Origin: Cinclus cinclus
Taxonomy: Eukaryota; Chordata; Aves; Passeriformes; Cinclidae
Direction of reading: 5' to 3'
Length of the DNA: 64,000 bases
Assembly: GCF_963662255.1 (NCBI RefSeq)
Contig: NW_026912187.1
Coordinates: forward strand, 372,001 to 436,000
A program made the position numbers and the translations under genes. How positions within the stretch are numbered: position 1 is the stretch's first letter; each line of letters opens with the position of its first letter. Positions 8,638 to 21,870 of this stretch are shown here, one piece after another. Under the pieces are notes generated by a model, which was not told the DNA's origin, made no database searches, and saw nothing but the letters and a program-made list of their open reading frames with translations.

Positions 8638-10016
8638 TGGGAAATGCTAAGTGGGCCTGGCATTGCCAGTGGGAACGGCATACAAAGCGTGCAGCTCAGT
8701 AAGGGACTGTGCGACGGAGGCAGAGACCACCGTGGGGCTGGCATAGTAGTACTGGACCTGGGATGGGGACTGTAGGGCTGGAGGTGAAATCATTCTGGGG
8801 TTGGGATACGCATGGTGGGGTGGACTTGGAGGCTCTAGGGCAGGGGCTGAAGCGTTGCAGAGCTGGAGCCAAGACGGGGAGGGTGCCCTTGGAAGCTGCA
8901 GAAGATTCTGCTGGCAGAGATGTGGCAAGCCGTGGCTGGAGCTGGAACAGAAGAGCTGGCAGTGAAATAAAGCTTGTGGGTTGACAAAGAGCTGAAATCA
9001 CTGGGGCTGGGGAAAAGGGGACTCCGAAATGGCTGAGGCTGAAATCACTGGGGCTGGCATAGGAGCTGCAAGTGGCGCAGACTATGCCGATGGGACACTG
9101 AGACTGTAGGGTTGGGGTGCCGAATTCACTGGAGGCCTGGGCTATTGAGGGTGGGGCTGGCTACTGCGTCTGAGCATGGGACGGGCCGTGTAGGGCTGAA
9201 AGGGGCCCTTTAGGACTGCTTGCGCCTGAAGTGCCCCCCCCCCCCCCCCCCCCCGTGCCGGCATGTTGCCACTGGGTGTGAGGGCCACCGTAGGGCTGCA
9301 GCCGGAAGCCAGTGTGTGTGTGTGTGTGTGTGTGTGTGTCTGGGAAATGCTAAGTGGGCCTGGCATTGCCAGTGGGAACGGCATACAAAGCGTGCAGCTC
9401 AGTAAGGGACTGTGCGACGGAGGCAGAGACCACCGTGGGGCTGGCATAGTAGTACTGGACCTGGGATGGGGACTGTAGGGCTGGAGGTGAAATCATTCTG
9501 GGGTTGGGATACGCATGGTGGGGTGGACTTGGAGGCTCTAGGGCAGGGGCTGAAGCGTTGCAGAGCTGGAGCCAAGACGGGGAGGGTGCCCTTGGAAGCT
9601 GCAGAAGATTCTGCTGGCAGAGATGTGGCAAGCCGTGGCTGGAGCTGGAACAGAAGAGCTGGCAGTGAAATAAAGCTTGTGGGTTGACAAAGAGCTGAAA
9701 TCACTGGGGCTGGGGAAAAGGGGACTCCGAAATGGCTGAGGCTGAAATCACTGGGGCTGGCATAGGAGCTGCAAGTGGCGCAGACTATGCCGATGGGACA
9801 CTGAGACTGTAGGGTTGGGGTGCCGAATTCACTGGAGGCCTGGGCTATTGAGGGTGGGGCTGGCTACTGCGTCTGAGCATGGGACGGGCCGTGTAGGGCT
9901 GAAAGGGGCCCTTTAGGACTGCTTGCGCCTGAAGTGCCCCCCCCCCCCCCCCCCCCCCCCCGTGCCGGCATGTTGCCACTGGGTGTGAGGGCCACCGTAG
10001 GGCTGCAGCCGGAAGC

Positions 10017-10057
<41 letters not shown>

Positions 10058-10730
10058 TGGGTAATGCTAAGTGGGCCTGGCATTGCCAGTGGGAACGGCA
10101 TACAAAGCGTGCAGCTCAGTAAGGGACTGTGCGACGGAGGCAGAGACCACCGTGGGGCTGGCATAGTAGTACTGGACCTGGGATGGGGACTGTAGGGCTG
10201 GAGGTGAAATCATTCTGGGGTTGGGATACGCATGGTGGGGTGGACTTGGAGGCTCTAGGGCAGGGGCTGAAGCGTTGCAGAGCTGGAGCCAAGACGGGGA
10301 GGGTGCCCTTGGAAGCTGCAGAAGATTCTGCTGGCAGAGATGTGGCAAGCCGTGGCTGGAGCTGGAACAGAAGAGCTGGCAGTGAAATAAAGCTTGTGGG
10401 TTGACAAAGAGCTGAAATCACTGGGGCTGGGGAAAAGGGGACTCCAAAATGGCTGAGGCTGAAATCACTGGGGCTGGCATAGGAGCTGCAAGTGGCGCAG
10501 ACTATGCCGATGGGACACTGAGACTGTAGGGTTGGGGTGCCGAATTCACTGGAGGCCTGGGCTATTGAGGGTGGGGCTGGCTACTGCGTCTGAGCATGGG
10601 ACGGGCCGTGTAGGGCTGAAAGGGGCCCTTTAGGACTGCTTGCGCCTGAAGTGCCCCCCCCCCCCCCCCCCCCCCGTGCCGGCATGTTGCCACTGGGTGT
10701 GAGGGCCACCGTAGGGCTGCAGCCGGAAGC

Positions 10731-10771
<41 letters not shown>

Positions 10772-12135
10772 TGGGAAATGCTAAGTGGGCCTGGCATTGC
10801 CAGTGGGAACGGCATACAAAGCGTGCAGCTCAGTAAGGGACTGTGCGACGGAGGCAGAGACCACCGTGGGGCTGGCATAGTAGTACTGGACCTGGGATGG
10901 GGACTGTAGGGCTGGAGGTGAAATCATTCTGGGGTTGGGATACGCATGGTGGGGTGGACTTGGAGGCTCTAGGGCAGGGGCTGAAGCGTTGCAGAGCTGG
11001 AGCCAAGACGGGGAGGGTGCCCTTGGAAGCTGCAGAAGATTCTGCTGGCAGAGATGTGGCAAGCCGTGGCTGGAGCTGGAACAGAAGAGCTGGCAGTGAA
11101 ATAAAGCTTGTGGGTTGACAAAGAGCTGAAATCACTGGGGCTGGGGAAAAGGGGACTCCGAAATGGCTGAGGCTGAAATCACTGGGGCTGGCATAGGAGC
11201 TGCAAGTGGCGCAGACTATGCCGATGGGACACTGAGACTGTAGGGTTGGGGTGCCGAATTCACTGGAGGCCTGGGCTATTGAGGGTGGGGCTGGCTACTG
11301 CGTCTGAGCATGGGACGGGCCGTGTAGGGCTGAAAGGGGCCCTTTAGGACTGCTTGCGCCTGAAGTGCCCCCCCCCCCCCCCCCGTGCCGGCATGTTGCC
11401 ACTGGGTGTGAGGGCCACCGTAGGGCTGCAGCCGGAAGCCAGTGTGTGTGTGTGTGTGTGTGTGTGTGTCTGGGTAATGCTAAGTGGGCCTGGCATTGCC
11501 AGTGGGAACGGCATACAAAGCGTGCAGCTCAGTAAGGGACTGTGCGACGGAGGCAGAGACCACCGTGGGGCTGGCATAGTAGTACTGGACCTGGGATGGG
11601 GACTGTAGGGCTGGAGGTGAAATCATTCTGGGGTTGGGATACGCATGGTGGGGTGGACTTGGAGGCTCTAGGGCAGGGGCTGAAGCGTTGCAGAGCTGGA
11701 GCCAAGACGGGGAGGGTGCCCTTGGAAGCTGCAGAAGATTCTGCTGGCAGAGATGTGGCAAGCCGTGGCTGGAGCTGGAACAGAAGAGCTGGCAGTGAAA
11801 TAAAGCTTGTGGGTTGACAAAGAGCTGAAATCACTGGGGCTGGGGAAAAGGGGACTCCGAAATGGCTGAGGCTGAAATCACTGGGGCTGGCATAGGAGCT
11901 GCAAGTGGCGCAGACTATGCCGATGGGACACTGAGACTGTAGGGTTGGGGTGCCGAATTCACTGGAGGCCTGGGCTATTGAGGGTGGGGCTGGCTACTGC
12001 GTCTGAGCATGGGACGGGCCGTGTAGGGCTGAAAGGGGCCCTTTAGGACTGCTTGCGCCTGAAGTGCCCCCCCCACCCCCGTGCCGGCATGTTGCCACTG
12101 GGTGTGAGGGCCACCGTAGGGCTGCAGCCGGAAGC

Positions 12136-12174
<39 letters not shown>

Positions 12175-12839
12175 TGGGAAATGCTAAGTGGGCCTGGCAT
12201 TGCCAGTGGGAACGGCATACAAAGCGTGCAGCTCAGTAAGGGACTGTGCGACGGAGGCAGAGACCACCGTGGGGCTGGCATAGTAGTACTGGACCTGGGA
12301 TGGGGACTGTAGGGCTGGAGGTGAAATCATTCTGGGGTTGGGATACGCATGGTGGGGTGGACTTGGAGGCTCTAGGGCAGGGGCTGAAGCGTTGCAGAGC
12401 TGGAGCCAAGACGGGGAGGGTGCCCTTGGAAGCTGCAGAAGATTCTGCTGGCAGAGATGTGGCAAGCCGTGGCTGGAGCTGGAACAGAAGAGCTGGCAGT
12501 GAAATAAAGCTTGTGGGTTGACAAAGAGCTGAAATCACTGGGGCTGGGGAAAAGGGGACTCCGAAATGGCTGAGGCTGAAATCACTGGGGCTGGCATAGG
12601 AGCTGCAAGTGGCGCAGACTATGCCGATGGGACACTGAGACTGTAGGGTTGGGGTGCCGAATTCACTGGAGGCCTGGGCTATTGAGGGTGGGGCTGGCTA
12701 CTGCGTCTGAGCATGGGACGGGCCGTGTAGGGCTGAAAGGGGCCCTTTAGGACTGCTTGCGCCTGAAGTGCCCCCCCCACCCCCGTGCCGGCATGTTGCC
12801 ACTGGGTGTGAGGGCCACCGTAGGGCTGCAGCCGGAAGC

Positions 12840-12874
<35 letters not shown>

Positions 12875-13463
12875 TGGGAAATGCTAAGTGGGCCTGGCAT
12901 TGCCAGTGGGAACGGCATACAAAGCGTGCAGCTCAGTAAGGGACTGTGCGACGGAGGCAGAGACCACCGTGGGGCTGGCATAGTAGTACTGGACCTGGGA
13001 TGGGGACTGTAGGGCTGGAGGTGAAATCATTCTGGGGTTGGGATACGCATGGTGGGGTGGACTTGGAGGCTCTAGGGCAGGGGCTGAAGCGTTGCAGAGC
13101 TGGAGCCAAGACGGGGAGGGTGCCCTTGGAAGCTGCAGAAGATTCTGCTGGCAGAGATGTGGCAAGCCGTGGCTGGAGCTGGAACAGAAGAGCTGGCAGT
13201 GAAATAAAGCTTGTGGGTTGACAAAGAGCTGAAATCACTGGGGCTGGGGAAAAGGGGACTCCGAAATGGCTGAGGCTGAAATCACTGGGGCTGGCATAGG
13301 AGCTGCAAGTGGCGCAGACTATGCCGATGGGACACTGAGACTGTAGGGTTGGGGTGCCGAATTCACTGGAGGCCTGGGCTATTGAGGGTGGGGCTGGCTA
13401 CTGCGTCTGAGCATGGGACGGGCCGTGTAGGGCTGAAAGGGGCCCTTTAGGACTGCTTGTGCC
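8246..13463. repeat. Satellite array 2: partial unit plus 7 units
   Basis: C tracts begin near 8534, 9234, 9937, 10653, 11367, 12067 and 12771. Unit 1 has the shortest uninterrupted C tract (14). Units 6 and 7 carry the interrupted C8-A-C5 form (A at 12075 and 12779). Private changes: G to C at 8586 and G to A at 10446 (a CpG site). Confidence 0.95.
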
Positions 13464-13555
13464 ACTCTGGCAAGGTATTCCCAGCTGCATTGCTGCCCAC
13501 CCCTGGAGCATGTCTCCATCGGGGGATGGTTGGAAGGCCAGCAGTGCTCAATTAC

Positions 13556-14028
13556 CTTTGCATCTGAGGTCAGCTTCAGGATCTTGTCATACTGTGGGGA
13601 AGCAGAGCATCATGGTAAACACCAGCTAACACACTACCTGTGTTAATTCTAACAATTCTTACCTGAATATTAACACCAATAACACTTACTATGTATGTTA
13701 TTTCACTAGTAGAGGTTGGTAGCGTTCTTAACATCGAGGAACATGAAGAACACGAGACTAATTAATGCTGTTGATTATGCCATTGTAGTGTTGAAACACT
13801 TGGCCTCCAGTGCAGTAGCCCCACACTTACCTCGATAGCCTCCCCCAGCAGGTCCCGCAGCACCGGGGCGCAGATCAGCTCCGGCTTCACCGAGGACTGC
13901 GGAGGAGAAGGAGGGGGAGCAGCGGGCCCGCAGCAGGCGGGGGGCTGGCATGTCAGTATTTTGGCCAGAGCGCCGATCTCGGCCAGCACGCAGTCGGTGC
14001 AGTCCAAGTCCCCGCAGAAGGGGAACCG
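13556..14028 (-). pseudogene. COMMD4: COMMD4 5' fragment, copy 3
   Basis: Exons on the minus strand at 14028-13957 ([11 protein letters not shown]), 13896-13831 (SSVK..AIE) and 13591-13556 (YDKILKLTSDAK). Same missing donor, 60-nt in-frame insert and loss of later exons as copy 2. Confidence 0.85.
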
Positions 14029-14718
14029 CTGCCGGGGAAGAGGTGCCCGGAACCCGCAGCGGACTCCGCACGCCCTCCCCGCTCCGCGGCCCCCTCGCTG
14101 CCGCCGACCCTCTCCTCACGAAGTCACCGCCCCTCCCTGGTCCGGGATACGAACGCAGAGCCCGACTTTGCCACCCGCAACCACTCCCGGGCAGCCCTTT
14201 TAGCCGGGACCTGGGCACGAGAGGTCGGAGAAGGGGAGGGGAGTATCGGGAGCGGGACCCAGCGCGACCGCGGACCCTTGGAGCAGCACTGGCTCCTTCC
14301 GGCTGAGCGCCCCGCGCTCCCATGAGCTGCAGCCGCGCAGCTTCCGGGCCCCGCCAATGCCGGCCCGCCTTTCTCCGCCCTGTCCAATCACAGCCGCCCT
14401 ATCAATCCGGGCGTGGCCCTGGGCGATCGTTCGCCTGGTGCTCTGCTCCTGCCGCCGCTGCTTTGGGAGCCGGCGGAGCCTCGTCAGGTGATGCTGGGGC
14501 TTGGAAAGGGCGGGGAGAGTTCTGCCAAGTAAACGGGGAGACGGCGGGCAGCGGGCGGAATCGCAGGAGCGGGCCGTGAGGGGACTGCGGGGGGTCGCGG
14601 AACAGAGTGCGGCGGGAAGGGGCGGGCTGGGATTGGCGGAGCCGGCGCTGCCTCGGGATGTGATTGGCTGGGCTGGCCGGCTATTGCCTATAAATAGCGT
14701 GCGCTGGGGAGGCGGGCG
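14029..14718. promoter_or_regulatory. CpG-island bidirectional promoter, copy 3
   Basis: Same element order as copy 1. TATAAATA at 14689-14696. Confidence 0.75.
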
Positions 14719-14947
14719 TTAGTTGGGCGGCGCCGAGGAGGCGGAGGCGGCGGCGGTGGCGGCGAGGGGCGGCGCGGCGGCGGCGAGGGGCGGCGCGGCG
14801 GCGGCGAGGGGCGGCGCGGCGGCGGCGAGGGGCGGTGCGGCGGCGGCGAGGGGCGGCGCCGAGGCGGCGGGAGCTGCAGGTGCCCGACCTGAGGAGCGCC
14901 GCAGCGCCAGGACGGGACCCGCGCGGATGTCGCTGCGGGGAGCGCTG
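14719..14947 (+). other. Plus-strand first exon, copy 3
   Basis: Five 21-bp GC repeats, ATG at 14927 (MSLRGAL), donor CTG|GTGAGC at 14947/14948. Same as copy 1. Confidence 0.5.
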
Positions 14948-15871
14948 GTGAGCACGGACGCGGCTCCTGCGTCTGTGGGGGGGCGGCGGTGCCCAGTTCT
15001 TTACGCCGCGCCCTGCGCGGCTCTGGCGGCCGCTGGGGGGACCTGGAGCGTCTAAGGGCGAACAGCTGCTGCTAGTGGCGGCCGGGGAGCACCCGTTTTG
15101 TCGTTTTCTGCATTTAGACAACTGGGAAATGCTGGGAATAAAGCTGGGTTTTTTTCCATTTTTAAGTTTTATTTTGCTTTTCTTTGCAGTAATCACAGCT
15201 TCCTTTATTAAACTACTTCATTATTTTGCTCTTTTATTACAAACTTTTAGTAAGTTGTTATTACTACATATCTGATGTTAACTCAATAAGGGTTGTAGGG
15301 CTCGGGCTGAAACATGGGCTGCCTGGGGGAAGTGAGGGAGGGGGCCTTTGCGAGAGGGTTGGGAGGTCAAGGGCGGGGGGGAAGGTACATGTTGGGCATC
15401 AGGCCTCAAGTCTCCCCAGAGATGGGATCCCTTCAGGATGGGTGGGACAACTCCAAGAGATGCTGTAGTGATCACAGTAATTGATTTCTGGCCTTATCAA
15501 CAGCCCCGGGCTGCAGTGAGAAGCAGCAGCGGCTTTTAGCTGCTGGCAGCGAGAAGCTGAGGAGCTGGAGCTGAGCAAGCAGAACTGCAGGAGACAGAAA
15601 TATGGTAGGATTTGAGGACAAGCGTCTTTGGGGCTGGGATAGGGAATATGGAGCCAAGATGTCAAGTGTGTGAGTGGTGATGAAATCATTAAGGGATGGG
15701 AGAGGGAGTCTAGAACTGTTAGTGGAGTTAGGATTATCAGATTGGGGCTGGAATATGGGTTCAGGAGGTGAGCTGAAACTATACAGACATGTAGCTGAAG
15801 CAAATACCCTGTCCTGCAAAACAGTAAGAGCATGATGCAGCATAGCTGGGACTACGTGGATCCAGAACTGA

Positions 15872-16229
15872 AACAGAAGAGCTGGCAGTGAAATAAAGCT
15901 TGTGGGTTGACAAAGAGCTGAAATCACTGGGGCTGGGGAAAAGGGGACTCCGAAATGGCTGAGGCTGAAATCACTGGGGCTGGCATAGGAGCTGCAAGTG
16001 GCGCAGACTATGCCGATGGGACACTGAGACTGTAGGGTTGGGGTGCCGAATTCACTGGAGGCCTGGGCTATTGAGGGTGGGGCTGGCTACTGCGTCTGAG
16101 CATGGGACGGGCCGTGTAGGGCTGAAAGGGGCCCTTTAGGACTGCTTGCGCCTGAAGTGCCCCCCCCCCCCCCCGTGCCGGCATGTTGCCACTGGGTGTG
16201 AGGGCCACCGTAGGGCTGCAGCCGGAAGC

Positions 16230-16268
<39 letters not shown>

Positions 16269-16939
16269 TGGGAAATGCTAAGTGGGCCTGGCATTGCCAG
16301 TGGGAACGGCATACAAAGCGTGCAGCTCAGTAAGGGACTGTGCGACGGAGGCAGAGACCACCGTGGGGCTGGCATAGTAGTACTGGACCTGGGATGGGGA
16401 CTGTAGGGCTGGAGGTGAAATCATTCTGGGGTTGGGATACGCATGGTGGGGTGGACTTGGAGGCTCTAGGGCAGGGGCTGAAGCGTTGCAGAGCTGGAGC
16501 CAAGACGGGGAGGGTGCCCTTGGAAGCTGCAGAAGATTCTGCTGGCAGAGATGTGGCAAGCCGTGGCTGGAGCTGGAACAGAAGAGCTGGCAGTGAAATA
16601 AAGCTTGTGGGTTGACAAAGAGCTGAAATCACTGGGGCTGGGGAAAAGGGGACTCCGAAATGGCTGAGGCTGAAATCACTGGGGCTGGCATAGGAGCTGC
16701 AAGTGGCGCAGACTATGCCGATGGGACACTGAGACTGTAGGGTTGGGGTGCCGAATTCACTGGAGGCCTGGGCTATTGAGGGTGGGGCTGGCTACTGCGT
16801 CTGAGCATGGGACGGGCCGTGTAGGGCTGAAAGGGGCCCTTTAGGACTGCTTGCGCCTGAAGTGCCCCCCCCCCCCCCCCCCCCGTGCCGGCATGTTGCC
16901 ACTGGGTGTGAGGGCCACCGTAGGGCTGCAGCCGGAAGC

Positions 16940-16980
<41 letters not shown>

Positions 16981-17648
16981 TGGGAAATGCTAAGTGGGCC
17001 TGGCATTGCCAGTGGGAACGGCATACAAAGCGTGCAGCTCAGTAAGGGACTGTGCGACGGAGGCAGAGACCACCGTGGGGCTGGCATAGTAGTACTGGAC
17101 CTGGGATGGGGACTGTAGGGCTGGAGGTGAAATCATTCTGGGGTTGGGATACGCATGGTGGGGTGGACTTGGAGGCTCTAGGGCAGGGGCTGAAGCGTTG
17201 CAGAGCTGGAGCCAAGACGGGGAGGGTGCCCTTGGAAGCTGCAGAAGATTCTGCTGGCAGAGATGTGGCAAGCCGTGGCTGGAGCTGGAACAGAAGAGCT
17301 GGCAGTGAAATAAAGCTTGTGGGTTGACAAAGAGCTGAAATCACTGGGGCTGGGGAAAAGGGGACTCCGAAATGGCTGAGGCTGAAATCACTGGGGCTGG
17401 CATAGGAGCTGCAAGTGGCGCAGACTATGCCGATGGGACACTGAGACTGTAGGGTTGGGGTGCCGAATTCACTGGAGGCCTGGGCTATTGAGGGTGGGGC
17501 TGGCTACTGCGTCTGAGCATGGGACGGGCCGTGTAGGGCTGAAAGGGGCCCTTTAGGACTGCTTGCGCCTGAAGTGCCCCCCCCCCCCCCCCCGTGCCGG
17601 CATGTTGCCACTGGGTGTGAGGGCCACCGTAGGGCTGCAGCCGGAAGC

Positions 17649-17689
<41 letters not shown>

Positions 17690-18360
17690 TGGGTAATGCT
17701 AAGTGGGCCTGGCATTGCCAGTGGGAACGGCATACAAAGCGTGCAGCTCAGTAAGGGACTGTGCGACGGAGGCAGAGACCACCGTGGGGCTGGCATAGTA
17801 GTACTGGACCTGGGATGGGGACTGTAGGGCTGGAGGTGAAATCATTCTGGGGTTGGGATACGCATGGTGGGGTGGACTTGGAGGCTCTAGGGCAGGGGCT
17901 GAAGCGTTGCAGAGCTGGAGCCAAGACGGGGAGGGTGCCCTTGGAAGCTGCAGAAGATTCTGCTGGCAGAGATGTGGCAAGCCGTGGCTGGAGCTGGAAC
18001 AGAAGAGCTGGCAGTGAAATAAAGCTTGTGGGTTGACAAAGAGCTGAAATCACTGGGGCTGGGGAAAAGGGGACTCCGAAATGGCTGAGGCTGAAATCAC
18101 TGGGGCTGGCATAGGAGCTGCAAGTGGCGCAGACTATGCCGATGGGACACTGAGACTGTAGGGTTGGGGTGCCGAATTCACTGGAGGCCTGGGCTATTGA
18201 GGGTGGGGCTGGCTACTGCGTCTGAGCATGGGACGGGCCGTGTAGGGCTGAAAGGGGCCCTTTAGGACTGCTTGCGCCTGAAGTGCCCCCCCCCCCCCCC
18301 CCCCCGTGCCGGCATGTTGCCACTGGGTGTGAGGGCCACCGTAGGGCTGCAGCCGGAAGC

Positions 18361-18401
<41 letters not shown>

Positions 18402-19760
18402 TGGGAAATGCTAAGTGGGCCTGGCATTGCCAGTGGGAACGGCATACAAAGCGTGCAGCTCAGTAAGGGACTGTGCGACGGAGGCAGAGACCACCGTGGG
18501 GCTGGCATAGTAGTACTGGACCTGGGATGGGGACTGTAGGGCTGGAGGTGAAATCATTCTGGGGTTGGGATACGCATGGTGGGGTGGACTTGGAGGCTCT
18601 AGGGCAGGGGCTGAAGCGTTGCAGAGCTGGAGCCAAGACGGGGAGGGTGCCCTTGGAAGCTGCAGAAGATTCTGCTGGCAGAGATGTGGCAAGCCGTGGC
18701 TGGAGCTGGAACAGAAGAGCTGGCAGTGAAATAAAGCTTGTGGGTTGACAAAGAGCTGAAATCACTGGGGCTGGGGAAAAGGGGACTCCGAAATGGCTGA
18801 GGCTGAAATCACTGGGGCTGGCATAGGAGCTGCAAGTGGCGCAGACTATGCCGATGGGACACTGAGACTGTAGGGTTGGGGTGCCGAATTCACTGGAGGC
18901 CTGGGCTATTGAGGGTGGGGCTGGCTACTGCGTCTGAGCATGGGACGGGCCGTGTAGGGCTGAAAGGGGCCCTTTAGGACTGCTTGCGCCTGAAGTGCCC
19001 CCCCCCCCCCCCCGTGCCGGCATGTTGCCACTGGGTGTGAGGGCCACCGTAGGGCTGCAGCCGGAAGCCAGTGTGTGTGTGTGTGTGTGTGTGTGTGGGA
19101 AATGCTAAGTGGGCCTGGCATTGCCAGTGGGAACGGCATACAAAGCGTGCAGCTCAGTAAGGGACTGTGCGACGGAGGCAGAGACCACCGTGGGGCTGGC
19201 ATAGTAGTACTGGACCTGGGATGGGGACTGTAGGGCTGGAGGTGAAATCATTCTGGGGTTGGGATACGCATGGTGGGGTGGACTTGGAGGCTCTAGGGCA
19301 GGGGCTGAAGCGTTGCAGAGCTGGAGCCAAGACGGGGAGGGTGCCCTTGGAAGCTGCAGAAGATTCTGCTGGCAGAGATGTGGCAAGCCGTGGCTGGAGC
19401 TGGAACAGAAGAGCTGGCAGTGAAATAAAGCTTGTGGGTTGACAAAGAGCTGAAATCACTGGGGCTGGGGAAAAGGGGACTCCGAAATGGCTGAGGCTGA
19501 AATCACTGGGGCTGGCATAGGAGCTGCAAGTGGCGCAGACTATGCCGATGGGACACTGAGACTGTAGGGTTGGGGTGCCGAATTCACTGGAGGCCTGGGC
19601 TATTGAGGGTGGGGCTGGCTACTGCGTCTGAGCATGGGACGGGCCGTGTAGGGCTGAAAGGGGCCCTTTAGGACTGCTTGCGCCTGAAGTGCCCCCCCCA
19701 CCCCCGTGCCGGCATGTTGCCACTGGGTGTGAGGGCCACCGTAGGGCTGCAGCCGGAAGC

Positions 19761-19797
<37 letters not shown>

Positions 19798-20386
19798 TGG
19801 GAAATGCTAAGTGGGCCTGGCATTGCCAGTGGGAACGGCATACAAAGCGTGCAGCTCAGTAAGGGACTGTGCGACGGAGGCAGAGACCACCGTGGGGCTG
19901 GCATAGTAGTACTGGACCTGGGATGGGGACTGTAGGGCTGGAGGTGAAATCATTCTGGGGTTGGGATACGCATGGTGGGGTGGACTTGGAGGCTCTAGGG
20001 CAGGGGCTGAAGCGTTGCAGAGCTGGAGCCAAGACGGGGAGGGTGCCCTTGGAAGCTGCAGAAGATTCTGCTGGCAGAGATGTGGCAAGCCGTGGCTGGA
20101 GCTGGAACAGAAGAGCTGGCAGTGAAATAAAGCTTGTGGGTTGACAAAGAGCTGAAATCACTGGGGCTGGGGAAAAGGGGACTCCGAAATGGCTGAGGCT
20201 GAAATCACTGGGGCTGGCATAGGAGCTGCAAGTGGCGCAGACTATGCCGATGGGACACTGAGACTGTAGGGTTGGGGTGCCGAATTCACTGGAGGCCTGG
20301 GCTATTGAGGGTGGGGCTGGCTACTGCGTCTGAGCATGGGACGGGCCGTGTAGGGCTGAAAGGGGCCCTTTAGGACTGCTTGTGCC
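15872..20386. repeat. Satellite array 3: partial unit plus 6 units
   Basis: C tracts begin near 16160, 16865, 17577, 18286, 18998 and 19692. Unit 5 has lost the usual CT that ends the GT tract, so GT runs straight into GGGAAATGC (near 19097). Unit 6 has the C8-A-C5 tract (A at 19700). Confidence 0.95.
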
Positions 20387-20478
20387 ACTCTGGCAAGGTA
20401 TTCCCAGCTGCATTGCTGCCCACCCCTGGAGCATGTCTCCATCGGGGGATGGTTGGAAGGCCAGCAGTGCTCAATTAC

Positions 20479-20951
20479 CTTTGCATCTGAGGTCAGCTTC
20501 AGGATCTTGTCATACTGTGGGGAAGCAGAGCATCATGGTAAACACCAGCTAACACACTACCTGTGTTAATTCTAACAATTCTTACCTGAATATTAACACC
20601 AATAACACTTACTATGTATGTTATTTCACTAGTAGAGGTTGGTAGCGTTCTTAACATCGAGGAACATGAAGAACACGAGACTAATTAATGCTGTTGATTA
20701 TGCCATTGTAGTGTTGAAACACTTGGCCTCCAGTGCAGTAGCCCCACACTTACCTCGATAGCCTCCCCCAGCAGGTCCCGCAGCACCGGGGCGCAGATCA
20801 GCTCCGGCTTCACCGAGGACTGCGGAGGAGAAGGAGGGGGAGCAGCGGGCCCGCAGCAGGCGGGGGGCTGGCATGTCAGTATTTTGGCCAGAGCGCCGAT
20901 CTCGGCCAGCACGCAGTCGGTGCAGTCCAAGTCCCCGCAGAAGGGGAACCG
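20479..20951 (-). pseudogene. COMMD4: COMMD4 5' fragment, copy 4
   Basis: Exons on the minus strand at 20951-20880, 20819-20754 and 20514-20479. Same coding content and same lesions as copy 2. Confidence 0.85.
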
Positions 20952-21641
20952 CTGCCGGGGAAGAGGTGCCCGGAACCCGCAGCGGACTCCGCACGCCCTC
21001 CCCGCTCCGCGGCCCCCTCGCTGCCGCCGACCCTCTCCTCACGAAGTCACCGCCCCTCCCTGGTCCGGGATACGAACGCAGAGCCCGACTTTGCCACCCG
21101 CAACCACTCCCGGGCAGCCCTTTTAGCCGGGACCTGGGCACGAGAGGTCGGAGAAGGGGAGGGGAGTATCGGGAGCGGGACCCAGCGCGACCGCGGACCC
21201 TTGGAGCAGCACTGGCTCCTTCCGGCTGAGCGCCCCGCGCTCCCATGAGCTGCAGCCGCGCAGCTTCCGGGCCCCGCCAATGCCGGCCCGCCTTTCTCCG
21301 CCCTGTCCAATCACAGCCGCCCTATCAATCCGGGCGTGGCCCTGGGCGATCGTTCGCCTGGTGCTCTGCTCCTGCCGCCGCTGCTTTGGGAGCCGGCGGA
21401 GCCTCGTCAGGTGATGCTGGGGCTTGGAAAGGGCGGGGAGAGTTCTGCCAAGTAAACGGGGAGACGGCGGGCAGCGGGCGGAATCGCAGGAGCGGGCCGT
21501 GAGGGGACTGCGGGGGGTCGCGGAACAGAGTGCGGCGGGAAGGGGCGGGCTGGGATTGGCGGAGCCGGCGCTGCCTCGGGATGTGATTGGCTGGGCTGGC
21601 CGGCTATTGCCTATAAATAGCGTGCGCTGGGGAGGCGGGCG
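20952..21641. promoter_or_regulatory. CpG-island bidirectional promoter, copy 4
   Basis: Same element order as copy 1. TATAAATA at 21612-21619. Confidence 0.75.
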
Positions 21642-21870
21642 TTAGTTGGGCGGCGCCGAGGAGGCGGAGGCGGCGGCGGTGGCGGCGAGGGGCGGCGCGG
21701 CGGCGGCGAGGGGCGGCGCGGCGGCGGCGAGGGGCGGCGCGGCGGCGGCGAGGGGCGGTGCGGCGGCGGCGAGGGGCGGCGCCGAGGCGGCGGGAGCTGC
21801 AGGTGCCCGACCTGAGGAGCGCCGCAGCGCCAGGACGGGACCCGCGCGGATGTCGCTGCGGGGAGCGCTG
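21642..21870 (+). other. Plus-strand first exon, copy 4
   Basis: Five 21-bp GC repeats, ATG at 21850 (MSLRGAL), donor CTG|GTGAGC at 21870/21871. Confidence 0.5.

Larger units (their letters stand above)
13464..15871. repeat. Higher-order repeat core, copy 3
   Basis: Complete core with the same boundaries and length as copy 2, family A alleles. Offset from copy 2 is 7,626 bp. The first two satellite units after it also match those after copy 1 in tract lengths (offset 13,853 bp), so copies 1 and 3 look like a duplicated pair. Confidence 0.95.
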
